From Stenopsyche tienmushanensis (lineage: Eukaryota > Arthropoda > Insecta > Trichoptera > Stenopsychidae): a DNA stretch of 64,000 bases. Below are positions 24,297 through 35,955 of this stretch, piece by piece. Below the pieces are notes generated by a model that did not search any database, was not told the origin of the DNA, and saw only the letters and a program-made list of their open reading frames with translations. Within the stretch, counting starts at the first letter, position 1; every line of letters begins with the position of its first letter. A program made the translations under genes and the position numbers. The DNA lies in the NCBI GenBank assembly GCA_008973525.1, contig WACJ01000113.1, positions 868,001 to 932,000 on the forward strand, written 5' to 3'.

Positions 24297-24600
24297 CCTC
24301 GCACCACAGCATCCCTGCATCCCAGCATCCCTGCCCCCCGGCGCGCTCCACACAATCTCCTCTCCGCACGACGTGGAAGTGAGGTGTATAGTATATACGT
24401 GGTAGCTGTAGAGAACATTATCTCATCCAGGGCGGCGACCAATACAAGAGACTTGCGCGCCTTTGGCCGCCATTTTGCGATTCGCCAGTTTCCTCCCCAC
24501 CCCTCAGCGGAGCCCCACCCTCGGCCCTCAGCCCCTCTGAGCCGCTCCGACCCACTGCGACCCACTACGACCCGCCGCGACCAGGGACTCCCCAACTTGC
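24297..24600. promoter_or_regulatory. GC-rich island inside intron 1
   Basis: The island holds tandem CATCCCTG/CATCCCA units (about 24310-24335), a CGACCCACT-type tandem (about 24547-24580), and CTTTG directly followed by GCCGCCATTTTG (24461-24477). GCCGCCATTTTG is a strong YY1/Pho-type site. GCCGCCA also fits the Helper site read by the TCF C-clamp. The island is 400 bases upstream of the candidate exon at 25007 and could be its promoter. No TATA box or donor of good quality was seen in it. Confidence 0.35.
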
Positions 24601-25006
24601 TCCGCTTCTATTTCCAAATCATTTTTTCCCCTCCCCCAATACATCTCCCACTCTGCTAAGGCTACATTTGCTCTTTTTAGTTAATCTGAGCGGAAAGGAA
24701 ATGCATGCGTATTAACACAAAGAGGAGCAAATGCACGCTAACCCTCCCCGGGGAACCTTCCTTTTGATGCCGTCGAAGACGTTCTTCCAAATTGTTAAAC
24801 GCTTTCGAGCGATTGCGTCGTCGCATTATGTCGATACTGTAACGTTCAAGTGTAGGAAATAAAGTAATGAGAAAACCTGTTCAGATGAAGTCATCACGTG
24901 CACTATACGTGCACGCAGTTTAGCCGAACAAACGTAGCAAGCTGTCTAATATATTTTTAATCAGTCATGATGGAGAGGTGAAAATTGTAATTTGGTATTT
25001 CCGCAG

Positions 25007-25270
25007 CAGTTGATTCGATCCATCAATTATGCTGCCGGCGGTCACACTCCGAGCGGGCCATCGGAATCTAAGAACCAGTTCACATCGTCCCCATACAATA
25101 TGCCAAATCGACAACAAACTCCTAATTTTCTTCAATCGGTGCCACCGATGAAGTCTTTAACGCGATTCGATCGAGACCTCGATCTCTCGACCGTCGATCT
25201 CTTCGAGACGCTCTTCAGACGTTCGCGGTCTTCGAGCGTCGCCTGGCAAATATCACAAGAAATGTACTAA
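25007..25270 (+). CDS. candidate alternative terminal exon (88 residues), pan isoform or nested gene
   Basis: A 3' splice site TTTGGTATTTCCGCAG ends at 25006; a second CAG follows at once, making a NAGNAG acceptor. The frame beginning there is in phase 0, exactly the phase left by pan exon 1. It encodes a Ser-, Pro- and Arg-containing peptide (for example YAAGGHTPSGPSESKNQF and FDRDLDLSTVDLFETLF) with codon use like the other exons, ending at TAA 25268-25270. I do not recognise the peptide. A poly(A) signal lies at 25464. Spliced to exon 1, it would give a 143-residue protein with the Armadillo-binding domain and no HMG box. Alternatives are the last exon of a nested gene starting in the GC island, or a relic, since a run of ten A residues follows the stop by about 24 bases. 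Confidence 0.45.
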   Translation, partial: QLIRSINYAAGGHTPSGPSESKNQFTSSPYNMPNRQQTPNFLQSVPPMKSLTRFDRDLDLSTVDLFETLFRRSRSSSVAWQISQEMY

Positions 25271-25463
25271 AATATAATTCACACGATCGGACATAAAAAA
25301 AAAAGGTATTCCTGGTAATATTTCGTGAATTGCCACTCGAAAAGAAAATATTTTACAAACGAGTTTTCGTTCGCGGTCATCGGAATGTATCTTCAACTGC
25401 TCCTCGATGCGCTGATGTACGGTCGTTAGTATTTTTTTACGGTTCCTTCGTGTTTGTCTATCT

Positions 25464-25469
25464 AATAAA
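25464..25469 (+). terminator. AATAAA with GT-rich downstream element
   Basis: AATAAA is followed within 20 bases by CTGATTGTGGTTAAG, a GT-rich stretch of the kind needed for cleavage and polyadenylation. It is about 190 bases after the stop at 25270, a normal distance for a short 3' UTR. Confidence 0.35.
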
Positions 25470-25917
25470 TCTGATTGTGGTTAAGGAGCTCCGGAGTATT
25501 TTATTACACCACCATTTTTCTCGTATTACATAATGGAGAATAAAAAATTATGAGCTCCTTCAATAGAGAATCGAACGAATTTTTTGTTGTAATCGAGAAG
25601 CCATCCGGTATCGCATTAGATTAGGAGTTTATTGGGCCATTAGTGTCTTACAATTATGAACATACGCGATTTACATAATTGTACATTGGCAACAAATAAG
25701 CTCATAATAGCGATTTATATATATATTTTTTAAAATCTCGTGGAAATATGAAGCGATCCTTTCGTCCGCCTCGGCGTTGAACGAATATCCATTTTTTCGC
25801 ATACGAACTTAAGAAAATAGTTAGCAGCGACGGTAGTAAAATACGATTCGCAGCAGCCGCGCATTTTTATTGTCATCCCTCTTTTAAATCGCTCAAATGT
25901 GAAATCTGTAGCGTTAA

Positions 25918-26217
25918 TTGAACATTCCTGTCGGCTCGCAGCCCTCCCGATTTCCTCTTCCTCCGGGATACGGCCTCCCGCCTCCTTCCACCCGACTCGT
26001 CGGCGTTGTTTATCCCTTCATCTCAGCTCTAGAATTATGTATGCAGCCCGCCGCTCCCCATAAACAAATACATCTATACACACTCTTATACCCCCTCGGC
26101 TCCACCGGGAACATTTTCATTTGAGGGACACCGTATACTACCCGTCTACCTACGAACCGGTACTTCTCTATAACACTGTACTTTTTCATTATAAGGGTGG
26201 ATGGATCATTGCGGAGG
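25918..26217 (+). other. pyrimidine- and GC-rich block ending in a donor-like site
   Basis: About 25930-26110 is rich in CCTCC and CCC words and moderately GC-rich, unlike its flanks. At 26217/26218 GGAGG|GTGAGTTG is a good donor. ATG GAT CAT TGC GGA GG (26201-26217) would leave phase 2, which fits neither the microexon nor exon 2 as coding sequence. If used, this would be a non-coding leader exon. Confidence 0.25.
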
Positions 26218-26497
26218 GTGAGTTGCATAAACCTCTCGCGCACATCTACGTTGTTGCAATTCGACTTTTCGAAGAAATTCGATAGTCGGTCAGGACGTAA
26301 ACTTTTTCATGCGCCCGATGGTCCTTTTCCGTTATTTTACATAATGCATGTTTTTCCTATGCGATTCCGTCCAGGATGAGCTTTTTAATCGCCGCATGCG
26401 GATATTTTTATTGTTAATTGTACCATGTCCTTTTTTTAACACCTTGACATGTTTCTTTCTACATCTTGTTATATCGCCTCTTTCTCTTTGTACACAG

Positions 26498-26536
26498 AAC
26501 GTCATACCAGCATTCAACCCATTTCGATACTTCCAG
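26498..26536 (+). CDS. pan: candidate 39-nt cassette microexon of pan (13 residues)
   Basis: A long pyrimidine tract (CTCTTTCTCTTTGTACACAG) ends at 26497 and a consensus donor CCAG|GTAAGT begins at 26537. The 39 bases between them have no stop in the pan phase and encode NVIPAFNPFRYFQ. Both ends are phase 0, so inclusion would insert 13 residues after residue 55 (..LTESE) and before EKSGEP without disturbing the frame. The position is just behind the Armadillo-binding domain. Fly Pangolin as I know it runs directly from the TESE segment to EKG, so the insertion would be optional or lineage-specific. The call rests on splice-site quality and phase only. Confidence 0.5.
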
Positions 26537-27794
26537 GTAAGTTCACTCATATTTCTTTTAAATTGATTTTCTTGATTCGTTCGCGGTGTTGTCGATAAGG
26601 CGGTATTTTTCGCGTTAGAGTTGCGTCGGTCCAGTTTCTTCGCGAGCGAGTTCATCGGTCAACCTTTCGAGGATTCGACGCCGAAAATGTCACGGAGAAA
26701 TTAGAGGACAAAATTCAAATGTATTTTGATACCTGCCAAACGGTTCCTTTTATCATTCATAAAATGTATTTGCAGTAATTCATCACGCGTTTATCGTTCA
26801 AGTTACTCTTGAACTTCTTTCCTGCTAGGAGTGTCTGCGGCAATTAAACTTATCGCTTCGAGTTAATTGCTCGAGAATTTCTTACAGAGTTGTATTCCTC
26901 GTTGCTCTTTTATAAATCTCATCATCCATTATATTCATTTCTTCAGAACTTCAGATTTTGCTCGCCCTTTGAGCGTTATAAAATTACTACCAAAAAATAA
27001 CAGAGCTCAATGCATTTTTAACTCGCTTATTTCGAGAAGTTTGCTGTGGGCAGAAAAAAGCTTTTAATATTATAAACGGATCACACTACCGGAGTACGAA
27101 ATATTTGTGGATTAGTTTCCAACATGGTTCATTGTTCTTGGTTTAATATCTTGTAGGTTTCATTTTGGTTCGAATATACAAATGTCTGCTTTTTTGATGT
27201 TAAATTGCAATATTTACACAGCAATCTTGTTTCTGGCATGGCTTGGCTTTCTTCTGATGATTTCTTATAGTGCAACAAGCAGCCCACAAACTTTTCCTAC
27301 AACATCCTTCTTGCGTTTTCCAAATATAGAATTCTCATGTTGCTGCCCTCCGATTACAATCGTGATGTTTCTTTTATTGAACTGGAGCAGATTTCGTATG
27401 AAATAAAAGCACTTTGCGATCGTGGTTCGAGTTTCAGTTATTGTCTGCGCCCACTGCGTCTTCCCGCTCAGTTTTTATGGTGTAGCGTAAAAGTGGCATG
27501 AAGATCGCCAACAGATATCACTTCGGTGGTGAATTTATTCATGCGATTGTCCGATCTGCCCCCGCATTTTAACTTTATTATGCTCAATCGTGAAATTTCG
27601 CATCAATATGTCGTTTCACGGTCGCGTTTTTTAGCTCTTCGGGGATACACATCTCTCGTCATATTTTCTTCACTCTCATTTGTCGAAAATAGATTAAGGC
27701 AATCCATCATGAAAGCTAACCATCCGCAAAATGATCACATTATACCGCGACATTGTCAATCTATTTGTATGGCGGTGTCTAATTGTGAGTTCTA

Positions 27795-27895
27795 TTGTGG
27801 ATACGGACCCGCCGGCTCTCGAACCCGGGACCACTTCCGCCTCGAGACGCACGTACGTTGATTAACGGCTCGACCACCGTGCTGCTTCTGCCATT
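27795..27895 (-). mobile_element. tRNA-derived SINE
   Basis: On the - strand an A-box-like GTGGTCGAGCCGTTAATC (near 27880-27862) is followed by CGGGTTCGAGAGCCGGCGGG with a B-box GGTTCGAGAGC at 27825-27815. The GC content jumps here relative to its flanks. The region lacks a paired acceptor stem, so it is a SINE rather than a tRNA gene. Confidence 0.55.
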
Positions 27896-28629
27896 GCTAT
27901 CCAAATATTTTCCGGCCATCCTCTGCTCGTATCTTGTTCGATTAGCAGAAAGCCTTTGTCAATAGACCCTGCCAGGATCGTTAATGACTGAATGCCTTCG
28001 CTCGGTTTGCTTGGAATTCCTCTTTTAGTGCACTATCTCTTCTAAAATCCTTTTATGCATTCAAATTTCACTGAGTTTTTGTTGTTAGCGCATTTTTATA
28101 TAAAAGAAGATGCGCATCAAAAGAAAGCTAAGGAATCGCATTTCGATGTCGCATTTCATCCGATCGCGTATTTTAACGTCTATGAAATTAACGCCGTGTC
28201 ATAAGAATCCTCCGCAGGACAAAGACTTATCCAGCATTCATCTTGATTTTTTCTCATCCATTTAAGCCCACACATTTTTAAGATTTCATTCACTCGTCTA
28301 GCTATCAGTCGCTCAACATCTCTCGGGAATCATCCATTACAGCCTCCGCCCAACTTTTATCCGCTTGCCTTGTTACAAGACCTACTTGCTTCTGTAATAT
28401 ATATGAATCATGCACTTCAAAATGGGTTTGAATAAATAGGATTTTATTTTTAAGCATATTTCATTTAATTGCGATTAATTCGTACGTAAGTCGATCCGAA
28501 TTAAAATTTGTTTCAAAGAGCAAATTAACATTTATCCATATATTTGAGCTATTAAAATACCCATTGTTATTTGTGATGTAGGCCTTTTCTTCTCTTTGCA
28601 TACTAATTTGTCGTATGTACATATATATC

Positions 28630-29330
28630 AGGTCAGTCCAAAAGTTCATGCGCATTTTTGAGATTTTTTTAAATAGTTTAAATAAAACACAATTTAACTT
28701 TTTAATCAATGAGATATACATCTTACAAGTAGCTTTTTAATTCTATTGCTGTAGAAAGACACTGGTTTTGATGGAAAAATCTTTATTTTAATAAATAAAA
28801 ATGTATGACACGAAATAAGTGAAAATCACTCCAGGCAATATCCGGATAATAAGCAGGATACGACAAAAGCTCCCAATTAAATTCACTATTTTTTTGCAGA
28901 GTTGTTGAAGGTGTATGCGATCTAGCATTATCATGATGAAACAACACTTTCTTGATATTTACCAATCGCGGGCGTTTTTTAATCGATTCTAAGTTTAAAC
29001 GACACTGTAAAAATCTGTATTGATGGTTTGATTTGGTTCATAATAAATCACACCGTACATATCCCACCAAATACTTAAAAGTTTATTTTTAGGATGTAAA
29101 GACACTTTATATGTCCACTGTCTTTCTTGTGGCATGAAAAATAATACTTTTTTCTGCAATCTGATTCACTGTTGATTGTGGTTCTGATTCCAGAATATTT
29201 TTAAAAACGTCCTTATCAAAATTAACAAGACATCCTAAACGGGGTTCATCATAAATGCTGCTTTCTCCAATTTAAATTTTTTAAACCATTTCTGGCCAGT
29301 CTTTAGACTGATAGTACATATATCGCGATC
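28630..29330 (-). mobile_element. decayed mariner element
   Basis: The - strand frame 28783-28965 contains FHHDNARSHT and LLSYPAYYPDIAWSDFHLF, the second and third catalytic blocks of mariner (DD34D) transposases. WDMYGVIYYE, another mariner block, reads at about 29020-29067 after frameshifts. GGTCAGTCCAAAAGTTC at 28631 looks like the terminal inverted repeat at the 3' end of the element; no partner repeat was found near 29.5-30 kb. Several frameshifts and stops make it inactive. Confidence 0.75.
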
Positions 29331-29460
29331 GAATACTTAAGCATTAATTATATTAGATCACAATGATTCTTTTTGTAGATTAATCCAATTTCTATATCTT
29401 TTATATTTAGAATATCTGGCTTCTGCAGTGTCTGTACGCATCTATAGAATAGAAATATTC

Positions 29461-29541
29461 TTAAACCTGTTAAATGCCAACGTCTCACCGGCGAGTCGCA
29501 TTTGTACGCGCTCATTACGCTCTGGCAGTTAAAAGGTTAAA
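29461..29541. mobile_element. 80-bp inverted-repeat element (MITE-like), copy 1
   Basis: Shares AACGTCTCACCGGCG and GTCGCATTTGTACGCGCT with the copy at 54555-54640. The ends, TTAAACCTGTTAAATGCCA and TGGCAGTTAAAAGGTTAA, are inverted with respect to each other. It is too short to encode a protein. Confidence 0.7.
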
Positions 29542-32500
29542 TATTGTGTACGCGCAATCGCATTTCAAATTCGAAACACTACAATTGAAGACAATTGGAT
29601 TTTAACAGATGGAAACGTCAATCAATCTAAGCGTATCTTATGCAGATATTAAATTTGAAAACATACACCGACGATTCGATAATCTGCCAATAGTAAGTCC
29701 TAATTGAAAATTTGCTATGGTATTCGATTCGTTCGTAATGTTCACGCAGACTATGAGACCCGATGGTAATTTTGCACCATACAAATATACCAAAAGGATT
29801 ATAAGGAAGAAAGAGAAATGGTTTTTTTATGGGACGGAGCATCCGATCTTAAAATGTTTATTTAGTGGTGCACTCGCAGAAGTTGTAGTCAGTCATCTCG
29901 TTCAAAATTGTGCATTCCTCGCTGCTGCTCCTCCTCCAGTATCCGGTCCGAACCTTCAGCCATAAATAACGTCTTCGTACGAGGCATCGTCACGCTAATT
30001 AACCAAACCAGCTTGTGCTTTATTGGGTACGTATCCGATGTTGTTTCGTATTTCGCCAAAGTTGTTCCGCAGGTTCAGCGACTGTTTCGACATATGAACC
30101 GTGAGATGCTTAGAGCTTTAAGTTAATTTCACGCTTCTATCAATCACGCAGAAGCTCTCTTATTGGGCTGACGAAGGGCTTTTGTCGTATTTCTCACGCT
30201 GCTCATGTCCGCGGTTGCTGCCACCGTTTCCAAAATTACACTGACGGAACCAGTCTCCGTGCCCACTATTTAGCAGGCCGAGCTGATATAATAAGCATAT
30301 CATTTACAACATAATAGATGAACCGGTGCTGTGAATCTAATCGCCGAATTTGAATCCGTTCGATGTCAAAATTATTAGGCAGTCAGTTAGTGCTTCGATG
30401 CTGTAAATTTATTCAGGAAGTTAGATTTTTTTATGGCTTTGTTATACGTGATCGATCCTTTGCGATTTGATAAACTGCCTTTAACAACTCCTGCATAAAA
30501 ATATAATTTTGGAATACCTACATAATTAGATGCAAATATTTTTTGCATTCAATCTAAACCTTTCCGTTTTTCTTCATTACCGATTTCCGATCTCCTAAAA
30601 TATATGATTAAAATATTATATTACCATAAAAGCCAAATTGAAAAAAATCGTATTTTGGGCATTAAATATTAGCAAAATGACTGTGTAGAGTCTTAATTTC
30701 TTTATTGAAATTGATTTCAAGTTAAGGTTTATGTAATTCTATAAGGATTCATCAGAAACTTGCTACCAACCATGACGATATGCTGTGTAATAGCTCCTCT
30801 TGTTCTTTATTGATTTCAACTTTCTAAAAACAATTTAAATCGTGGATTCAGGGACAATTTTGTGCCGTATTTGATGTAGCAAGCGAAACTTTGCTTTTAT
30901 AAATAGTTTCAGGATAACAAATTAAAGTAATGAACTTAAAGGAAAGGTCAATGACGCATGTACTATGTTGTAAGGTTTCAAACAGACCAAGACAAGTGCT
31001 CCATAAACATTTTTAACACATTAGCTGCGGGCTATTTGCGCAGACTGCATATGCTTTAGCGCGAGTGATTGTTTGCAATACTGCCATTTTTTTTTAAATT
31101 CTCTCTTCAAAGCACGAAAAAAATATTTACACTCATAAAAAAAAAATTCTTACGTTATTAAAAATCGTCTTATCGTCTAAAATCTATTTTACTCAATAAG
31201 CATACGAATACAATTTTTAAACTTTTGAGAAGAATTGCCAGATTTAAAAACAATCTCCGTTCGCCTGTCGCCCTATATACAGTCACATTATAACGGGTAT
31301 AACTTGCACTAGTGTTAATTTTAGATTTTTTAATGCGAATTCGCATAAAAAAAGTTTTGTCCTCTATAGAAAAATGATGGATAGGTTCCATTATTTGTGA
31401 AAACCGCATAACTTCAAATTCGCATAAAAAATATCCGCATAAAAACAGACCCAAGTGTATATAAAAAAAGCATTTTAAATTACCGTTGGTAGTATGTAAT
31501 AATTATATCAATTTGGTGTAATATCATTTACTTCTAATAGTATGAAATCACTTTTTCGATTCATAGGTCCTAAGTCCATAAAATGGCAATGTTATTGAGG
31601 GCACATGAGATAGTACAATGCTTCCATAGCGCAAGAGGAAACATTTGAATTTCAATAAAAATATATGCATAAATTATATTTTCGGTTTGAAATACGACTA
31701 GGTGCTAAAACGTGCTAATTAGCAATGTTGTCCGTGGATAAATTCGAACTCGAAATCTATGTTTAGTCAAATTATCGCCGAAATTATTTTCGTATGCACT
31801 GCTAGTGTTATTCGTCCATTTAGTAGCACATGGGTATTAAATATTGATAAGCCATCAATGAGCCGCTGCCATTGTGCCCCTAAACGCTTCCTAATGAAAG
31901 GCAAAACATGACACCTATCAAACCGTGACCGTCACCATGAAACTAGACAATAACGTCAACGGGACCGAATAGTCCCGCCAATAAAGCGAACCCAACGTGC
32001 TCAGGTCGTTAGTATACACGAGAGCACTCCAAGAAAATTCATCATTTCCAAACATGCATGTGATGCCGCTGCATATGAATGAGACGTCGCTTTTCGAATA
32101 GATTAAAATGTAAACGGGTGCCAAAAATATTTTTAAATAATTATCCACTAGATATTCTCAACCGCATTCATTCAATCTTCGATGGGCAAATCGATCTCAT
32201 CGTCGATGGCATTTTTCATTTTTAATCTTTTAAGAAATTCGATTAACATCATTCCACAATGAAAGACTTTTTCAACGACCCCGGTAGAGTGGGACGATTG
32301 ACAATTCTTCGTCGAGCTACCGCTAGACTGTTGTTATTGTGATTCAACCGTGCATGACCGTTCACGTAACACGAATTAATTCATCTATACACTTTTTACG
32401 CCCCGTAATGAGTCGAAATTTTCTTCAACAATTCTCCTACAATGGCACAACTGTGGCTCGCGGATAAAAAATAGAAATCGTTGAAAAAGTGTCATTTTCC

Positions 32501-33024
32501 AATTCATTGTTCGACAAAAATCTATATTTTACAGTGTCACGGCCAACCTAATTGTCGGCGTAAATAAATGCTACGTGAAATCCGATGTGGGGTTTTCTGT
32601 ATGCCCCTAACTTATAGAAAGCTGATCATCAACATTAACCGCACAATAGCAATTCTCATATCGTGGAATTAAAACTCTTCAGTTCCTAGTAGATTTTATG
32701 CATTCATTTTATCTCCTATTTATTAATGGGATTTTTTAGCTAAAAGATGAAGCTGTGTTTGTGTAATGGATAATAAAATAGGCAATCTACTAGTCTGGTG
32801 GTTGCTTTATGCTATATATAGACATACGCACACGGTAGAGGCGGTGTGGCGCATGCGCGTAAATCTACGATGATATATGCGATGAAAACGGAAAGACTAC
32901 AAACGATTATCCTTCTCTTTCCGACCAATTACCTCTTTGAGTTTCACTTTTCGTGACGTTTAGGCCAATTTGCCATACCGCGTCTATCGAAGTTTTTTTT
33001 AAGATTGTAGATGATATCTTTTAG

Positions 33025-33259
33025 CTGCAAAGATATCTTTGCAAAATCGTACCGGGCGTGTCTTTTTTCGAAACCTGAATAACTGTACATACCGACATTC
33101 AATTAAAATTTACAAAGTTGCTTTTTTGTCCACAAGTAGTTTACGGTAATTATTATTAAATAAACGCCGTTTATTTTCGGTACAATGTGGCTAGGACTTC
33201 GGTAGACGTGGCTAAAATTGTAGTATGGGACTTGATTGAAGTATTGCAAATTTCAAAAT
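33025..33259 (+). repeat. 200-bp interspersed repeat, copy 2
   Basis: Matches 39463-39697 base by base over about 230 positions with scattered changes: AAAATCGTACC-GG, TGTCTTTTTTCGAAA, TGAATAACTGTACATA, CATTCAATTAAAATTTACAA, ACTTCGGTAGACGTGGCTAAA. It starts within a small inverted repeat, CAAAGATATCTTTG. No coding capacity was seen. Confidence 0.8.
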
Positions 33260-35928
33260 CTAAAAGAATCAACTCTGTAGGAATAATTCCACAAATAATG
33301 TCACTGTCTTCTACACTATATTTATATCTTGCTTTTGTAGAAAATAGCTCAGTAAAAATCAGATTAATAAATCTAAAATTCTAAAGAAGGCATACTTGAG
33401 GTTCAGAGTTAGGGACTTAGACAAATAAATTTAGAAAAGATTTAATATTTGGAAAAAGATAGTCCAGTGGTCAGATGATCGCTCACAATACGAGTACGTA
33501 AAATGAAAAACCTTAAATTTACAATTTTAAATTCATTATTGAAATCGGTAATTTGACCGCGCTCGGTCCGGTTAGTGTTAAGTATGGACATCAAAGATAC
33601 CCAAACACTTTGTCTTTCACCAAAACCACTTCCGCTATATGTTTGTTTTACCCGTCATTTATTAAAAAGACTAATTCGATGCTTTTGAGAACGATTGATA
33701 AAGGGGGTGGGATTATCGTCTTGGAATTATTGCTGTCGTTTATCATATTGAATCTCCTAATCCGGGCAAACATTTTATATGCGTATTTTGCATACGAACG
33801 AGGATAATCTCCGGAAGACGTTGGCATCTGTCAGGAGATTAATTAAAATTCAACGGGGTGCTCCATAAAAAGGCGATCGACACTAAATCTGTCTCGCGTA
33901 TCGGTTATTATACGCAAATATTTTTGACTTGCATACATGATCATGATCAAACACATCCATTATGCGAGCCTACGTGACAAAATTGTAAAAAAATGTGACA
34001 GAGTATTCATATGGTGGAACTAGTCACATAAATATTTGGATAATAATAAAATTCGAGAAAAAAACAGGTAAAACGACCTCGTGAGGCAGAGGTTTTGACA
34101 TTTTGTCGAGACGCCAACGATGTTCGATTTTTGATTATTACATAAAATACCTCGATGGACCTTTATGCGTTGATCGTATCGGCGGAAAAGTGGTTTATCC
34201 AACAAGTTGTAGGACGAAGAGCGTTAAAACTTATGTTTTATTATGTAAAGTGCCATTTCAAATAAATTCACTTAATGCTTATGCACTCAGAAAATTAATA
34301 AACATCTACTAATTGATCGATGTTATACGCTTGTTAATCCTACTATAACTCTGCGTAGATTTTGTGGCTAAATAGAAATTGTATACTAATAAGGACAACT
34401 TTGCACTTCTATTGGCTTCTTTAATGATTTTGCTCTGTCCATTCTGGATAATGACATCCGATTGTGGAGAATCTTTTGATTTTCAAATCCGCAATAGTAA
34501 GAAGTTTAACGACCAAAAACATCATGAACGCAGAAGTAATTCTTAAATGCGTTAAGGGTATGGTGGATCATTTATAACAATGCATTAGACAAGAGGAGTA
34601 TTTGGCCGATTTAAATTTAAAAGCTTGAAATGAAAAATAGTGGCTTTGTCCTAGTCTTCTTTAATATTCAAGTCTATTATAATGAATATTATCCGTATTA
34701 GATGCGTGCTAGACATAATGCCTAATAAGGACAAAAATATTCATATATCATTCTAAAAACATTCGATCATAAAAGCATTAACGAAGACTGACTTTCAGTG
34801 ATCATGACCTGAATAAGTCTTTGCTTTCTTATAGCCAGTCGCTGCCTTAAATTATTAGTAGACTTCTCATTCAATCAAATACGTTTACTTTATTTGCTTG
34901 TCAGTATTTCAGTATGTATAGTTTTTTAAGTAGAACCTTCATATGAAGATTTTCCCATTTCTAAATGTGGTAAAATATGATAGGATAATTCAAACGGGAA
35001 TTTTAGGTAGGATATGAGTGAATGGTGAAATGATTATGTTTAATGTTTGTAAATTCATTCATTGGCGTCAAAAATCAAATAATATTTTCATGCCTTCCAA
35101 ATAGTTGATGAATTATTTTTTCTAATGATTTTCATCTATCGCGTCTAGTTTTTGGATTTGATCAAATCTCACAACAGAGTATGCTCGTCGGTCGATTACT
35201 GCAATTGAGATTCTGCTGAACGTTTCGCATAAATATTTGATAAGTGGGTGAATATATTTTCTTATCAATTAACTCACAATGAGGCTTTCAGTTCTTGCTA
35301 AATCGGTCCGTGGATCAGAACTTGTCCATCACGTTGAGTAAAAAAATGACGATTCTTCGTGCTTCAAACATATGGTTCCAATGAATTTAATATGGATTCG
35401 TTTATATACGGGGCTGAAAGTCGGATATAGGATTTTTTCACGCAAATGCTTTAATGCAGGCTGGGTTCAGATTGATGCATCCTGTTTGTTACGTCACGCT
35501 TCTCCCGTCATGGAATACTTTCAATTTCATTATAGCATTTGCTGCTGTTCAACTGTTAGAAATTAGAAAAATACGCATGCGTGAAAATAAGACAAGTCAA
35601 TGATCATTTGCCTAATTGGTTTCATGCATACAATGATGATGACGATGCCTCGATATTGTTTGTCAAAATTACATCCGTATTGCATTAATTCACTTCATAA
35701 TCACGTTCGATTCAATGAGCGATAACGCACTGGCTAGTTTTATTGTGCTTTCAGGCAACCGGTGTCATTTTAATTTCAAAACGTCATTAACATACACCCA
35801 AAACAAATCGACACCAAAACCTGTTTTCCGTGAGAATATTTGATCGCTGTCAGCGGATTTAACATCCCTGGCTTATAATATAAACATAAAAAGTAATATC
35901 TGTAATATGGCTATTGGACACTTTTGAT

Positions 35929-35955
35929 AATTTACGAGGCGGCCGCTCGTAAATT
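35929..35955. repeat. palindrome with 10-bp perfect arms and GC core
   Basis: AATTTACGAG (35929-35938) and CTCGTAAATT (35946-35955) flank GCGGCCG. The 27-base palindrome lies at the left edge of a slightly GC-enriched 350-base patch that is open in both directions but without a recognised protein. Confidence 0.6.

Noticed and set aside
26201..26217. coding first exon at the 26218 donor
   Set aside because: The ATG-led frame leaves phase 2, which is incompatible with phase-0 entry into the microexon or exon 2.
27781..27861. coding sequence on the + strand (..GPAGSRTRDHF..)
   Set aside because: This peptide is the antisense translation of a tRNA-derived SINE; PAGSRTRD-type peptides are a known false positive of such elements.
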